A stretch of 64,000 nt of DNA from CALJDF01 sp038121105 (GTDB lineage Bacteria > Pseudomonadota > Alphaproteobacteria > SHVP01). Every line of letters starts with the position of its first letter. The stretch's first letter is position 1. This document shows positions 25,448-34,165 of the stretch, in pieces. The notes under the pieces were generated by a model that made no database searches, had not been told where the DNA came from, and saw only the letters and a program-made list of their open reading frames with translations. Made by a program: the position numbers and the translations under genes. The DNA lies in contig JAYONB010000006.1 in the NCBI GenBank assembly GCA_038121105.1, positions 124,001 through 188,000 on the forward strand, given 5' to 3'.

Positions 25448-25461
25448 ACGGCCACACTCAA

Positions 25462-25489
25462 ACGCCCGTCCCTTTCGCGGGGCGGGCGT
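25462..25489. terminator. Strong bidirectional hairpin
   Basis: Stem ACGCCCGTCCC paired with GGGGCGGGCGT (11 bp including one G-T), loop of about six bases. It lies in the 49-base gap between the convergent diiron and FAD-oxidase genes, where both transcripts should end. Confidence 0.7.
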
Positions 25490-25496
25490 CCCTCGT

Positions 25497-27068
25497 TTAG
25501 CGCCAGCCCAAGTTGCCGGGATTGAGGCGCCGGTCGGGGTCGAGGAGGTCTTTGATCTGAGTGAGGACGGTGTAGGTCTCGGGCTCCAGCGCGTCAGGTA
25601 GCCTGTAGAACTTGCCGATTTGGGCCGATACGGCGCCGAGGCCATGAAAGAGGTCGCGCAATTCGGTGCGAATTTCCATCACGGTGGCGCGGGCTTCGAG
25701 GTTGGCGGGAATGCCTTCGAACTTGGCGTAGCGCTTGCGGTCGAGGTAACGCATGTGGAACTCGCTGACCTCGTCCGTCCAGTAGAACATCGGCTCCAGC
25801 AGCCAGAACTGGCCGTTGATCGAGGACAGATAGGAGTGATGGATCTGGTGGGTATCGAGCTTCGCCTGGCGCTCGGCGAAGAAGGCATCGACGGCCTTCA
25901 CGACCTCTTGGGCACGCGACATCGGGAACACGCCGTGCACCGGCACCCAGCGTTCGCCCTGCAGGCCGAGGAAGCCACGAATCGAGAAGGGTTTGGCGCG
26001 CATCGCGATGGGGATGCTGGGTTCGATGTCACGCCCCCCGTGACCGGCACAGGCCTTGCGCGCAGCCTCCATCGCGGTCTCGGCGGCGCGTTGATCGAAA
26101 CCCTCGACCGTAAGATGCAAGGACCATTTGACGTCGTCGAAGGCGTCGCGCCCGGCGGCAACGATACGGGCGGCGTCTTTGATGCCGCGCACCAACGAGC
26201 CCGAACTGCGGGCGACTTCTTTGAGGGTTTCCGCGCCGTCGCGCAGACTGACCTTGGTGGCGGTGCGGTTCTTGAGCGGATCCATCCCGAAGCTTTTGGC
26301 GGCAACCCCGAGGCGGGAGACGTCGGTCATCGCCGCCGCCATCTCGGATAGAGTCTCGAATGCGAACGAGCCGAAGGCGACGCCCTCGGGGATCGGTTCG
26401 ATACGCAAGGTCAGGCGCGTCTTGACGCCGTAGGTGCCGGTATCGCCGAGAAACAAACCGGTAAGGTCGGGGCCGTAGTAACGGTAGAAGGGCGACTTGG
26501 CCCGCGGAATCGCGGACGAGCCGGTATGCACGATCCGCCCATCGGCGAGCACGACCTCGATGCCAAGGATGGTATCCATGCTGCCCGGGATGTTTTGCGA
26601 CGCCGCCCCACCGACCGTGGAGTAGATGCCGGAGATCGGGCCGGTGAGAACAGTGCGTAGACCGCGCGGCCGGAGCTCGTCCATCACTTGCTGCCACGTG
26701 ACGGCGGGGCCGAGAGTGATGTAGCGATCTTCTTCGTTGACCTCGTGAATCTCGTTGAGGCGCGTAAGGTCGAGAACCATGGTGCCGGATTTTTCGGGCA
26801 CATAGCCGCGCGTATAGGAAAGCCCGCCGCCACGCGGGGCAACCGCGAGCCCAAGTTCGGCCGCGAGTTTGAGTAGTGCCGAGACCTCGGCCGCAGAACC
26901 CGGCCGCACCACCACATCGGCAAGCGGCGCCTCCCATTGCACGATGTCTTGCGAATAGACCGCGCGCTCGGCCTCGTCGGTCACGACATGATCGGCACCG
27001 ATCACCTCGGCGAACCGGCCCGCGAGGGCGCTCGTGTCGGTGGCGGCAGTTTCAGCGGCAGCTGTCAT
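25497..27068 (-). CDS. FAD-linked oxidase (GlcD/VAO-type FAD-binding oxidoreductase)
   Basis: 523 residues. The FAD-binding PCMH domain spans about 30-215, with VVRPGSAAEVSALLKLAAE, APRGGGLSYTRGY and GPISGIYSTVGGAASQNIPGSMDTILGIEVV. A long substrate-binding domain follows, ending in the family signature LDPDRRLNPGNLGW. Relatives oxidise 2-hydroxy acids, alkylphenols or D-lactate and pass electrons to O2, cytochrome or an ETF. It is the last gene of the long minus-strand operon and begins 4 bases after the double hydrolase. The ATG at 27068 is where homology starts; the open frame extends 67 codons upstream inside the hydrolase gene. Confidence 0.86.
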   Translation of the reverse strand: MTAAAETAATDTSALAGRFAEVIGADHVVTDEAERAVYSQDIVQWEAPLADVVVRPGSAAEVSALLKLAAELGLAVAPRGGGLSYTRGYVPEKSGTMVLDLTRLNEIHEVNEEDRYITLGPAVTWQQVMDELRPRGLRTVLTGPISGIYSTVGGAASQNIPGSMDTILGIEVVLADGRIVHTGSSAIPRAKSPFYRYYGPDLTGLFLGDTGTYGVKTRLTLRIEPIPEGVAFGSFAFETLSEMAAAMTDVSRLGVAAKSFGMDPLKNRTATKVSLRDGAETLKEVARSSGSLVRGIKDAARIVAAGRDAFDDVKWSLHLTVEGFDQRAAETAMEAARKACAGHGGRDIEPSIPIAMRAKPFSIRGFLGLQGERWVPVHGVFPMSRAQEVVKAVDAFFAERQAKLDTHQIHHSYLSSINGQFWLLEPMFYWTDEVSEFHMRYLDRKRYAKFEGIPANLEARATVMEIRTELRDLFHGLGAVSAQIGKFYRLPDALEPETYTVLTQIKDLLDPDRRLNPGNLGWR

Positions 27069-27072
27069 GGTG

Positions 27073-28761
27073 TTACCCCAGGGATTTGAGGAACTTTTGG
27101 ATCGCTTTGGCTGTCCCGTTCGTGCTGGGCACCGGCCCCAGGTCGTCCACGGGGCGGTCGAGCAAACGTTCCGTCGCCTCGCGGCAAGGCGCGAAATCAT
27201 CGGCCTCGGTGACGCCGACCCAAAGCGGGACGCGGACCTCGGACAACCGTTCGCGTGTGGGATAAGCAAAGGCGGCGTCCCAGGCGGGTTTGAACGAGGA
27301 CGGGTGTTTGATCATTTGCACGACCTGGTCGTGGATCGCCTCGGGCGTGACGCCGGGCTCGATGAAACGACTGGCGGCAAGTGTCTTTTCGTACCAGGGG
27401 TAATAAAGCCGCTTATCGCGCGTCTGGTGCCAGATGGTGGTGAGATGATGGCCGTCCCACACCGGATCGGCGGGCTCGGCCCACCGCGCACCCATGCGGG
27501 CTCGGTCGGGAGCCGTTATTACCATCGGGCCTTCGAGCATCAAACTGGCGACCGAAGCAGGGTGCTCCAACGCCAGAGCCATCGCGACGGACGCGCCCGC
27601 GTTATGACCGTAGACATGGGCGGGTGGTAGGCGCAGGGACGACAAAACGTCCGCCACGGCAGAGGCGTAGCCGGAGACGCTGTGATCGTCGGTCGCGTCG
27701 GAATCGCCGTGCCCGGGCAAATCGATGGCAATCGCGCGGCGCGTCTTCCCGAGCTCAAGCAGCAAATCTTCGAAGTACGTGCCCGAACCGGGGAAGCGAT
27801 GCAGCAGCACAACGGGCGTACCGCCGTGGTGATCGCCCGCACTGCGGATCGCGGTTTGGCGACCGGCGACGGCAATGTAGCGAATGGTCGCCCGACCCGG
27901 GAGATCGGTGACATCGGGCGCCGGCGCGGGTTCGCCTTTGGCCGGGTATTGACGGAAGATCTCGAGCTCTTCCATCGCGGCGTCGCGTTTGTCGCGCTTG
28001 AATTCCTTGAGCCAGGCCTTCTTGGGCATGCGCTTGAGCGCCGAGAAGATCGAATCGCCAGGACGCGCGCCGAAGCAGACCGGCACGGGGCCCTTCATGA
28101 TGTCGTTCACGCACGGGATGCCTTCATGCAGGAAGGCCGCCGCGTAAGGTTTTTGGTAGGTGTTACCGGCAACCAGGATCTCGCGGGTGCCACGTTGGAG
28201 GAACGCGAGGTCGGGCACGTCTTGGTCAGCGCGGTTGGCACCTTCGTGTTTGTTCCAGGGCCAGAAGACATGCTGTTCGCGGTAGCGGAACCACCACCAC
28301 AATAGGTGCGAGCCGGCCCAATCAGGCACGATCTCGGCAAGGTAGTTCTTCAAGTATTCATCGCGTACCGCGGCGGTGAAGAGCGGAAAGCCGTCGGTGA
28401 TCACGAGGGCCGACCGGCTGGGATAACGACGGGCATATTCAACCGCGATCGAGGCGCCGGTATGGCGGCCGTACAACGCGCAATGCTCGACGCCGATGAC
28501 TTCCAGGGTTTCGGCCAGCGCATCGGCCAAATCCTCGATCCGTTCCTGGCGCCCGAGGTCCAGCCGATCGGAAAAACCTTGGCCCGGTGTGTCTATCGCG
28601 ATGACGGTGAACTCTTTGGCAAGAATCGGGAAATGGACCTCTTCGAAGACTTCGCTGGAAACCGGCGAGGCATGAAGCAGCACAATGGCCGGCCCCTGCC
28701 CGGCCCGCCGGTAATGGACGCGCCGGTCGCCGACCGTGGCGTAGTGCCGGGTGATGATCAT
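27073..28761 (-). CDS. Tandem (two-domain) alpha/beta-hydrolase with substituted nucleophile residues
   Basis: 562 residues hold two complete alpha/beta-hydrolase domains (about 1-270 and 295-562). Each has its own oxyanion region (VLLHASP at 28-34, VLLHRFPGSGTYF at 318-330) and nucleophile elbow. At the elbows the usual GxSxG serine is replaced: GRHTG at 98-102 puts His at the nucleophile position, and GHNAG at 385-389 puts Asn. Related GHHTG-type proteins are common in databases but poorly understood. Possible roles are cofactor-free oxygenase-like, decarboxylase or lyase chemistry, or binding only. The ATG overlaps the ligase stop by 4 bases. Confidence 0.83.
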   Translation of the reverse strand: MIITRHYATVGDRRVHYRRAGQGPAIVLLHASPVSSEVFEEVHFPILAKEFTVIAIDTPGQGFSDRLDLGRQERIEDLADALAETLEVIGVEHCALYGRHTGASIAVEYARRYPSRSALVITDGFPLFTAAVRDEYLKNYLAEIVPDWAGSHLLWWWFRYREQHVFWPWNKHEGANRADQDVPDLAFLQRGTREILVAGNTYQKPYAAAFLHEGIPCVNDIMKGPVPVCFGARPGDSIFSALKRMPKKAWLKEFKRDKRDAAMEELEIFRQYPAKGEPAPAPDVTDLPGRATIRYIAVAGRQTAIRSAGDHHGGTPVVLLHRFPGSGTYFEDLLLELGKTRRAIAIDLPGHGDSDATDDHSVSGYASAVADVLSSLRLPPAHVYGHNAGASVAMALALEHPASVASLMLEGPMVITAPDRARMGARWAEPADPVWDGHHLTTIWHQTRDKRLYYPWYEKTLAASRFIEPGVTPEAIHDQVVQMIKHPSSFKPAWDAAFAYPTRERLSEVRVPLWVGVTEADDFAPCREATERLLDRPVDDLGPVPSTNGTAKAIQKFLKSLG

Positions 28762-30335
28762 TTGTCGTAATCCCCTCTGTTCACGGCGTCGCGCAGCTCG
28801 CGGTGCAGGATCTTTCCGGTCGCGTTCCTCGGAAGCACGTCGATGAAATGAAATTCCTTGGGCAGCTTGTAACGCGCGAGTTCGTGGGCGCAGCGCTCTT
28901 TGAGTTCGTCGGCGGTGATCGTATGACCCTCGCGCAGAACCACGAACGCGGTGACGGCCTCGCCCCAGTAATCGTCCTTCTTGCCGACGACCGCGACATC
29001 GCCGACCGCGGGGTGATGGTGCAAGACCTCTTCGATCTCGCGCGGGAAGATGTTTTGGCCGCCCGAAATGATGACGTTCTTTTTGCGGTCGACGAGGTAG
29101 AGATGGCCTTCGTCGTCCATGCGTCCGAGATCGCCGACCGAGCACCAGCCGTCGACCAGCGCTTCGGCAGTCGCTTCGGGTTTGTTCCAATAACCGTTGA
29201 ACAGCCAGGCGTTCTTCACCCAGACCTCGCCGACCTCGCCGACGGGGAGTTCCTTGCCCTTGTCGTCGCGGATTTCCAGCCAGACGCCGGGGCCGGGCTG
29301 ACCGACGCAACTGTCTTTGCGCAACTGGTCTTCGGGGCGCAGAAAGGTGCAGCCGCCGGCTTCGGTCGAGCCATAGGACTCGAACAAGATACTGTCGCCA
29401 AAATAATCGACGATCTTGACCTTGGTGGCTTGGGGCAACGGGGCGGCATTCGAATGAATGACCTGGAGCGAGCTTTTGTCGTACTTGCTTAAGGTGTCTG
29501 CGCCCAAATTGAACAAGGCGTGGAAATGCGTCGGCACCATGAACATGCTGGTGATGTGACGCTCTTCGAGCGCGCGGAGCATCACTTCGGGTTCGTATTT
29601 CGGCAAGATGTGCGTGGTGCCGCCGAAGAACGGGCCGGCGAGCGCGTTGATAAATCCGGCGCCGTTGTGGAACGGCGAGGTGGCGAGCGGCCGCGCGGTG
29701 GGCGTGTAGCATCCATAGTTGGCCGCCATGGTGAACAGCATGTGGTTGACGCGGCTGCGGTGCGACAGGAGTACGCCCTTGGGGTGTCCGGTCGTGCCCG
29801 AGGTATAGGGCATCGAAAAGACGTCCCATTCTTCAAGCGGGACGACGGTTTGATCGCTGGATGCCGCGGCCAGGAGTTTTTCGTAGTCGCTGTTGTCGTT
29901 GCCGGGGTCGATCACGACGATGCGCTCGACCGTATCCAGATCGGCGGCGAACGCCGCGTCTTGATAGTCAATGTGGACGAACAGGACCTTTGCGCCCGAG
30001 TCGTTGCAAATGTAGGAGGCTTCGTGCGCGGTGGAGCGGGCGTTGATCATCGCCGGCGCGACACCGATTTCGGACATCCCACAGGTAACCTCGACGAACT
30101 CGATGCAGTTGGCGCACATCAGCGCGACGTGGTCGCCCGGCACCAAACCGAGCCCGATCCCCGCGTTCGAGACCCGGTTGATCCGCCGAATGAGCGCGCC
30201 ATGGGTAAGCTCCCGGCCGGCCTCGGTAAGGGCAAGTTTGTTGGGGTTGTTGCGCGCACTGGTGCGCAACCCCTCGGTGATCGTCACCGCCCGGTAGGAC
30301 GCCGGGCGTTCGGTAATGGGGCGCGTTTGATTCAT
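28758..30335 (-). CDS. AMP-dependent acyl-CoA ligase (operon 1)
   Basis: 525-residue adenylate-forming enzyme. The P-loop MPYTSGTTGHPKGVLLSH is near residue 178, then ATSPFHNGAGFINAL, the adenine-contact FESYGSTEAGG near 318, the hinge LYLVDRKKNVIISGGQNIFPREIEE and the catalytic lysine in RNATGKILHREL. It activates a carboxylic acid to its CoA ester. The position between a cupin and a double hydrolase, in an operon fed by an ABC importer, indicates a catabolic acid rather than fatty acid. It starts 6 bases after the cupin stop. A second ligase in the TAXI-TRAP operon plays the same part there. Confidence 0.88.
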   Translation of the reverse strand: MNQTRPITERPASYRAVTITEGLRTSARNNPNKLALTEAGRELTHGALIRRINRVSNAGIGLGLVPGDHVALMCANCIEFVEVTCGMSEIGVAPAMINARSTAHEASYICNDSGAKVLFVHIDYQDAAFAADLDTVERIVVIDPGNDNSDYEKLLAAASSDQTVVPLEEWDVFSMPYTSGTTGHPKGVLLSHRSRVNHMLFTMAANYGCYTPTARPLATSPFHNGAGFINALAGPFFGGTTHILPKYEPEVMLRALEERHITSMFMVPTHFHALFNLGADTLSKYDKSSLQVIHSNAAPLPQATKVKIVDYFGDSILFESYGSTEAGGCTFLRPEDQLRKDSCVGQPGPGVWLEIRDDKGKELPVGEVGEVWVKNAWLFNGYWNKPEATAEALVDGWCSVGDLGRMDDEGHLYLVDRKKNVIISGGQNIFPREIEEVLHHHPAVGDVAVVGKKDDYWGEAVTAFVVLREGHTITADELKERCAHELARYKLPKEFHFIDVLPRNATGKILHRELRDAVNRGDYDK

Positions 30336-30341
30336 AGGTGC

Positions 30342-31193
30342 TTAGTACCGATCGGGCGGAGGTAGGGGTTTCGAACCGGCCTTGGCGAGTTCGGGCGGCA
30401 ATACCGGGGCATGCTCGGGTTGATAGGTGTGCGGCACCGGATCGTCGAGTTCGGTGGTCAGCGGTCCGCCGACACTGCGCAAGATAATCAGCGCACCGGT
30501 CTGACTGCCGTAGGGGCCATGGGTCACCAACGGCGGGCGCCAACAATAGGCCCCCGCCTGCATGACGCCCCCGACGCCCGAAAGCGATCCGCCCAAAATG
30601 TAGAACTCTTGACCAACGGGGTGGCGCTCGGGCGAGGACTCGGCTTTGAACGGCACGACGCCGGTCAGGTAGGTGATCTCGCCGGTGTCGGGATCGGTGA
30701 ACAACGACAACAGACGTGAACTGGTCGAGATATCGCGCAAGCCCATCGCGTCGAGGTCGGCATTGCCCCAATCGGCGGTCGGCGCGGAAATCTTTTCCAC
30801 CAGACGATCGGCGCGGAAGGCATCGCCGGGAGCGTCGGACAACTCAGCGTCGACCGGGCCTTCGAAAAACGTGAGCAAAACCGCACCATTTTTCGATTCG
30901 GACGAGGTACGAAGGTGGCCGGCCGGCAGATGAGCGTAGCTGTCTCGGTCGTACTCGATTCCATTGATCGTGAGACTGCCATCGAGGACGTAGAATTCTT
31001 CGTCGGTGGTGAGGTACCCCGCCTTGGGCCGCGACCACCCCGCAGGGTAACGAACGACGCAGGTCGCCGCGCCGGTTTCATCATCGAGGCTGAGCGTTTT
31101 GGAGTCGACATCGGGACGCGCCCCGCCTGACGGCAGGCCTTTTGACCAATCGAGCGCTTGGGATTGGATGAATTCGATATGAGGGCGCGCCAT
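30342..31193 (-). CDS. Bicupin protein (ChrR/DUF4437-like), 283 aa
   Basis: Two cupin-like barrels. The first (about 45-135) has the pattern YPAGWSRPKAGYLTTDEEFYVLDGSL and keeps the Glu but not the HxH metal ligands. The second (about 155-260) has PERHPVGQEFYILGGSLSGVGG, with one His and one Glu, and a late His in RPPLVTHGPYG. Loss of ligands in the first barrel suggests only the C-terminal barrel could hold metal. Members are annotated as ChrR-like cupins or DUF4437. Its start overlaps the amidohydrolase stop by one base (TAATG). Role in the pathway unknown. Confidence 0.8.
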   Translation of the reverse strand: MARPHIEFIQSQALDWSKGLPSGGARPDVDSKTLSLDDETGAATCVVRYPAGWSRPKAGYLTTDEEFYVLDGSLTINGIEYDRDSYAHLPAGHLRTSSESKNGAVLLTFFEGPVDAELSDAPGDAFRADRLVEKISAPTADWGNADLDAMGLRDISTSSRLLSLFTDPDTGEITYLTGVVPFKAESSPERHPVGQEFYILGGSLSGVGGVMQAGAYCWRPPLVTHGPYGSQTGALIILRSVGGPLTTELDDPVPHTYQPEHAPVLPPELAKAGSKPLPPPDRY

Positions 31194-32128
31194 TACTTCT
31201 TTCCCTTCTTGGCCGGCTGCTCGTCCAGCGCGGCCAGCCAGTTCTTCGGTTTTTTCTTCAGGCCGCCTTTGGGCAGTTTGAAGATACGGAGCGCGTTGTC
31301 GCGCATGATCTGCGCCTTCGAGGCCGGTCTGAAATTAAGCTCTTCGACCTCGCGCACCGCGCGCTCGGGGTCGATGACCATCCAGTCGGTTCCGAACAGA
31401 AATTTGTGCGACCCGTAGCTATTGGCGTAGTGCACCATTTGCTTGGGCCAATAGCGCGGCGCATAGGCGTCGCCGCCGATGTAAATGTTTTCGTGCTTCC
31501 ACGCCATGGAGATCATTTCGTCGGTCCACGGCACCCCAAGATGAATGCCCAGGAGCTTGAGTTCGGGATAGAGAATTGCGATGCGATCCAGCGTGATCGG
31601 TTCCGCCATACTGGGAAGGCGGCGGTCGCGCTGGTACACGAGGTTGTGGCCGACCTGCATCATGATCGGAATATCAAGCTCGATGCACTTGGCGTAGATC
31701 GGAAACACGTAAGGATGGTCCGGCGCCATGTTGAACCAATGGGGGTAGAAGTGGGCCCCGACGAAGCCGTATTTGTCGACCGCTTCTTCGAGGTCGCGCA
31801 GTTGCTGCATGCCCAGCATCGGGTTGACGCCGGCCAGGCCTGAAAAACGATCCGGATATTTGCGGCAAATGTCGGCGACGTATTTGTAGGAGATTTCTTT
31901 GGAGCCACGGACGTTCATGTCGCCGGCGCGTACCGCGATGAGCAAAGAACGTTCGATCCCGGCCCGGTCCATCTTCTTGAGATAGTCGGCCATGGTGACG
32001 CCTTTGCGGGCGCTTTTTGGCTGGCGCGTTTGATCCTTGAACTTGTTGTCGCTCGGCGAGCCGCCCGCCCGAATAATGTCCGGCGTTGCGACGTTGACGA
32101 CGATGTCGATGGCACCCTTGGTGGTCAT
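31193..32128 (-). CDS. Amidohydrolase-2 family protein, paralogue 1 (altered metal motif)
   Basis: 311-residue TIM-barrel protein of the amidohydrolase/decarboxylase superfamily. GAHFYPHWFNMAPDHPYVFPIYAKC, LKLLGIHLGVPWTDEM and FLFGTDWMVID supply the mid-barrel His, the beta-6 His and the beta-8 Asp. The first strand, which should read D-x-H-x-H, is AIDIVVNVAT with Val10 and Asn12 in place of both histidines, so the binuclear site cannot be built normally. Relatives include aminocarboxymuconate-semialdehyde and gamma-resorcylate decarboxylases. A close paralogue sits at 40230-41090. Its ATG overlaps the dppF-like stop. Confidence 0.84.
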   Translation of the reverse strand: MTTKGAIDIVVNVATPDIIRAGGSPSDNKFKDQTRQPKSARKGVTMADYLKKMDRAGIERSLLIAVRAGDMNVRGSKEISYKYVADICRKYPDRFSGLAGVNPMLGMQQLRDLEEAVDKYGFVGAHFYPHWFNMAPDHPYVFPIYAKCIELDIPIMMQVGHNLVYQRDRRLPSMAEPITLDRIAILYPELKLLGIHLGVPWTDEMISMAWKHENIYIGGDAYAPRYWPKQMVHYANSYGSHKFLFGTDWMVIDPERAVREVEELNFRPASKAQIMRDNALRIFKLPKGGLKKKPKNWLAALDEQPAKKGKK

Positions 32129-33168
32129 GACGTTCTCCCAATGAATTGGTCCTGAAATTTCTTATGCATATCGCCGTCCGCTGCGGCGTCGGCGTTGCGA
32201 ATGTCGTTGGTCCCGTCGGCGACACGGACACAGGCCGCATGATGGTTTTCGCCGATCGCCGTCGCGCCCGGTTTGGCGGCAGTGCAGTCCGGCCGCACCA
32301 ACGGACAGCGCGGCGCGAACGGACAGCCCGGCGGCAAATGGACCGGGCCCGGCACTTCGCCTTCGAGGATCTTGCGATCCAATTTTACGTCGGGATCGGG
32401 CGGCAAATCAGCCGACAGCAGCGCTTGGCTGTAGGGGTGCGACGGTTTTGCGAACACTTCCTTGGATGGTCCGTCTTCAACCACCGAGCCGAGATAGAGA
32501 ACCAAGATCCGGTGGCTGACGAGTTCAACAGTCTCCAGGTCGTGCGAGATAAACAGCATGGAAACGCCGGTCTCGCGCTGAAGTTCACCCAGTAGTTCCA
32601 AGATGCCGGCCCGAACCGATAGATCGAGCGAGCTGGTGGGCTCGTCGAGCACGATAACCTTGGGGTTGGTCGCGAGCGCGCGGGCGATGCATACACGCTG
32701 CAGCTGACCGCCGGATAGTTCGTTGGGAAAACGGGTGAGCAAATCGGCGTTGAGGTGAACCCGTTCCGCCAGGGCTGCAACGGTGTCGCGGCGTGCGGGC
32801 GCATCCAAGTCGGTATGCAGTTTGACCAACTCGCCGATCAAATTGCCGACCTTCATGCGCGGGTTTAGCGCGCTATAGGGGTCTTGGAAGACAATTTGAA
32901 TTTCTTTGCGCAACGGTCGCATTTCGCGCTCGTTGATGGTGGTGATGTCGCGGCCACCGAATTCGATGCGCCCGGCGGTCGGCTTGTAGAGGCGCAAGAC
33001 GCAGCGCCCGATGGTCGATTTGCCGGAGCCGCTTTCGCCGACAAGACCGACAGTTTCGCCGGGCATTAGGTCGAACGACACGCCATTGACGGCATGGATC
33101 GTTTCGCCGGACTGACTGCCCGGGAAATGCTTCACCAGGTCGCGAACCTTGAGAATCGGGTCAGCCAT
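32125..33168 (-). CDS. Peptide/opine-type ABC importer ATP-binding protein (DppF/OppF-like)
   Basis: 347 residues. Walker A GESGSGKST near residue 42, Q-loop VFQDPYSALNPR, signature LSGGQLQRV, Walker B VIVLDEPTSSLD, H-loop FISHDLE. The C-terminal cysteine segment CPFAPRCPLVRPDC is typical of the oligopeptide/dipeptide branch, where it binds an Fe-S cluster in some members. The ATG at 33168 overlaps the partner ATPase stop by 8 bases; upstream open frame is the partner gene. It energises the importer with the 33161-34165 ATPase and the two permeases. Confidence 0.93.
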   Translation of the reverse strand: MADPILKVRDLVKHFPGSQSGETIHAVNGVSFDLMPGETVGLVGESGSGKSTIGRCVLRLYKPTAGRIEFGGRDITTINEREMRPLRKEIQIVFQDPYSALNPRMKVGNLIGELVKLHTDLDAPARRDTVAALAERVHLNADLLTRFPNELSGGQLQRVCIARALATNPKVIVLDEPTSSLDLSVRAGILELLGELQRETGVSMLFISHDLETVELVSHRILVLYLGSVVEDGPSKEVFAKPSHPYSQALLSADLPPDPDVKLDRKILEGEVPGPVHLPPGCPFAPRCPLVRPDCTAAKPGATAIGENHHAACVRVADGTNDIRNADAAADGDMHKKFQDQFIGRTS

Positions 33169-34165
33169 TTTGCACCGTGGCGGCGGCAGAGTCGGGCGTG
33201 GCCGCAAAATGGCAACGGGCGAACTGGCCGCCCCCGACGTCTTCGAGCGGTGGCGCGGTGTGGCAAAGATCGGCCGCCCGGTTGCACCGGTCTCGATAGT
33301 GGCACCCTGCCGGAAGGGCATAGAGATTTGGCGGCGGCCCGCCGATTTGACCGTAGCCTTTTTCCGCGATGCGTTTCGGCGTCGATGAGATGAGTGCCTG
33401 GGTGTAGGGATGGCGCGGATCGTTGAATATCTGCCGCACGGGCCCGGTCTCGATAATGGAGCCGGCAAACATCACGCATATCCGGGTGCAATAGTGGGCC
33501 ACGACGCCGAGGTCGTGGGTGATGATCATCGCCCCCATATCGCGATCGCGCACGAGGCCTTGGAGAAGGTCGAGGATTTGGGCCTGCACAGTCACGTCGA
33601 GCCCGGTGGTGGGTTCGTCGGCGATGATCATGCGCGGCCCGTTGATCAATGCGAGCGCAATCAACACGCGCTGCGCCATGCCGCCCGACAATTCGTGCGG
33701 CCAAGCGCGCATGCGACGCTCGGGGTCAGGAATCCCGACCGTAGTCATTGTCTCGACCCCGGCGGCCCAGGCGTCTTCTTTAGAGATGTCGCGATGTTCG
33801 CGTTGGGCGCGGACCAACTGTTTGCCGACGCGGCTGAGTGGATCAAGCGAGGTGAGCGGCGACTGCACGATCATCGTGAGTTCGGTACCGCGGATGCGAT
33901 TGAGCTCTTCGGCCGCCAGGCCGAGAATTTCGTTGCCGTCGAAACGGACCGAGCCCTCGACGACGCGCGCCGGCGGTTGCAGGAGCCCCATGATCGACAT
34001 CGCGGTGAGCGACTTGCCGGCACCGGTTTCCCCGACGATGCCGACGACCTCGCCCTTGTCGACCTCGAAGGTGACGCCGTTCAGCCCTTTCGCAATCCTC
34101 AGATTGTTGTTGAGGTCGTGCGAGATGAAGTGGGTGTGAAGGTTCGAGACCTCAAGCAGGCTCAT
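33161..34165 (-). CDS. Peptide/opine-type ABC importer ATP-binding protein (DppD/OppD-like)
   Basis: 334 residues with Walker A GETGAGKS near residue 44, Q-loop IVQSPLTSLDPL, signature LSGGMAQRV, Walker B MIIADEPTTGLD and H-loop ITHDLG. The C-terminus carries the CHYRDRCNRAADLCH cysteine segment. The signature (GGMAQ) differs from the partner's LSGGQ, as usual for the D-type subunit. The start overlaps the permease stop by 4 bases. It forms a heterodimeric ATPase with the DppF-like subunit. Confidence 0.93.
   Translation of the reverse strand: MSLLEVSNLHTHFISHDLNNNLRIAKGLNGVTFEVDKGEVVGIVGETGAGKSLTAMSIMGLLQPPARVVEGSVRFDGNEILGLAAEELNRIRGTELTMIVQSPLTSLDPLSRVGKQLVRAQREHRDISKEDAWAAGVETMTTVGIPDPERRMRAWPHELSGGMAQRVLIALALINGPRMIIADEPTTGLDVTVQAQILDLLQGLVRDRDMGAMIITHDLGVVAHYCTRICVMFAGSIIETGPVRQIFNDPRHPYTQALISSTPKRIAEKGYGQIGGPPPNLYALPAGCHYRDRCNRAADLCHTAPPLEDVGGGQFARCHFAATPDSAAATVQNG

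Noticed and set aside
27073..29829. Apparent 918-residue protein ending in the double hydrolase
   Set aside because: The first about 355 residues are a low-complexity Arg-rich frame inside the acyl-CoA ligase gene; the hydrolase starts at 28761.
33161..33168. 8-base overlap between the two ABC ATPase genes as a possible frameshift
   Set aside because: Each ATPase has all motifs and a complete C-terminus; ATGGCTGA overlaps of this kind also occur at soxA/soxG.
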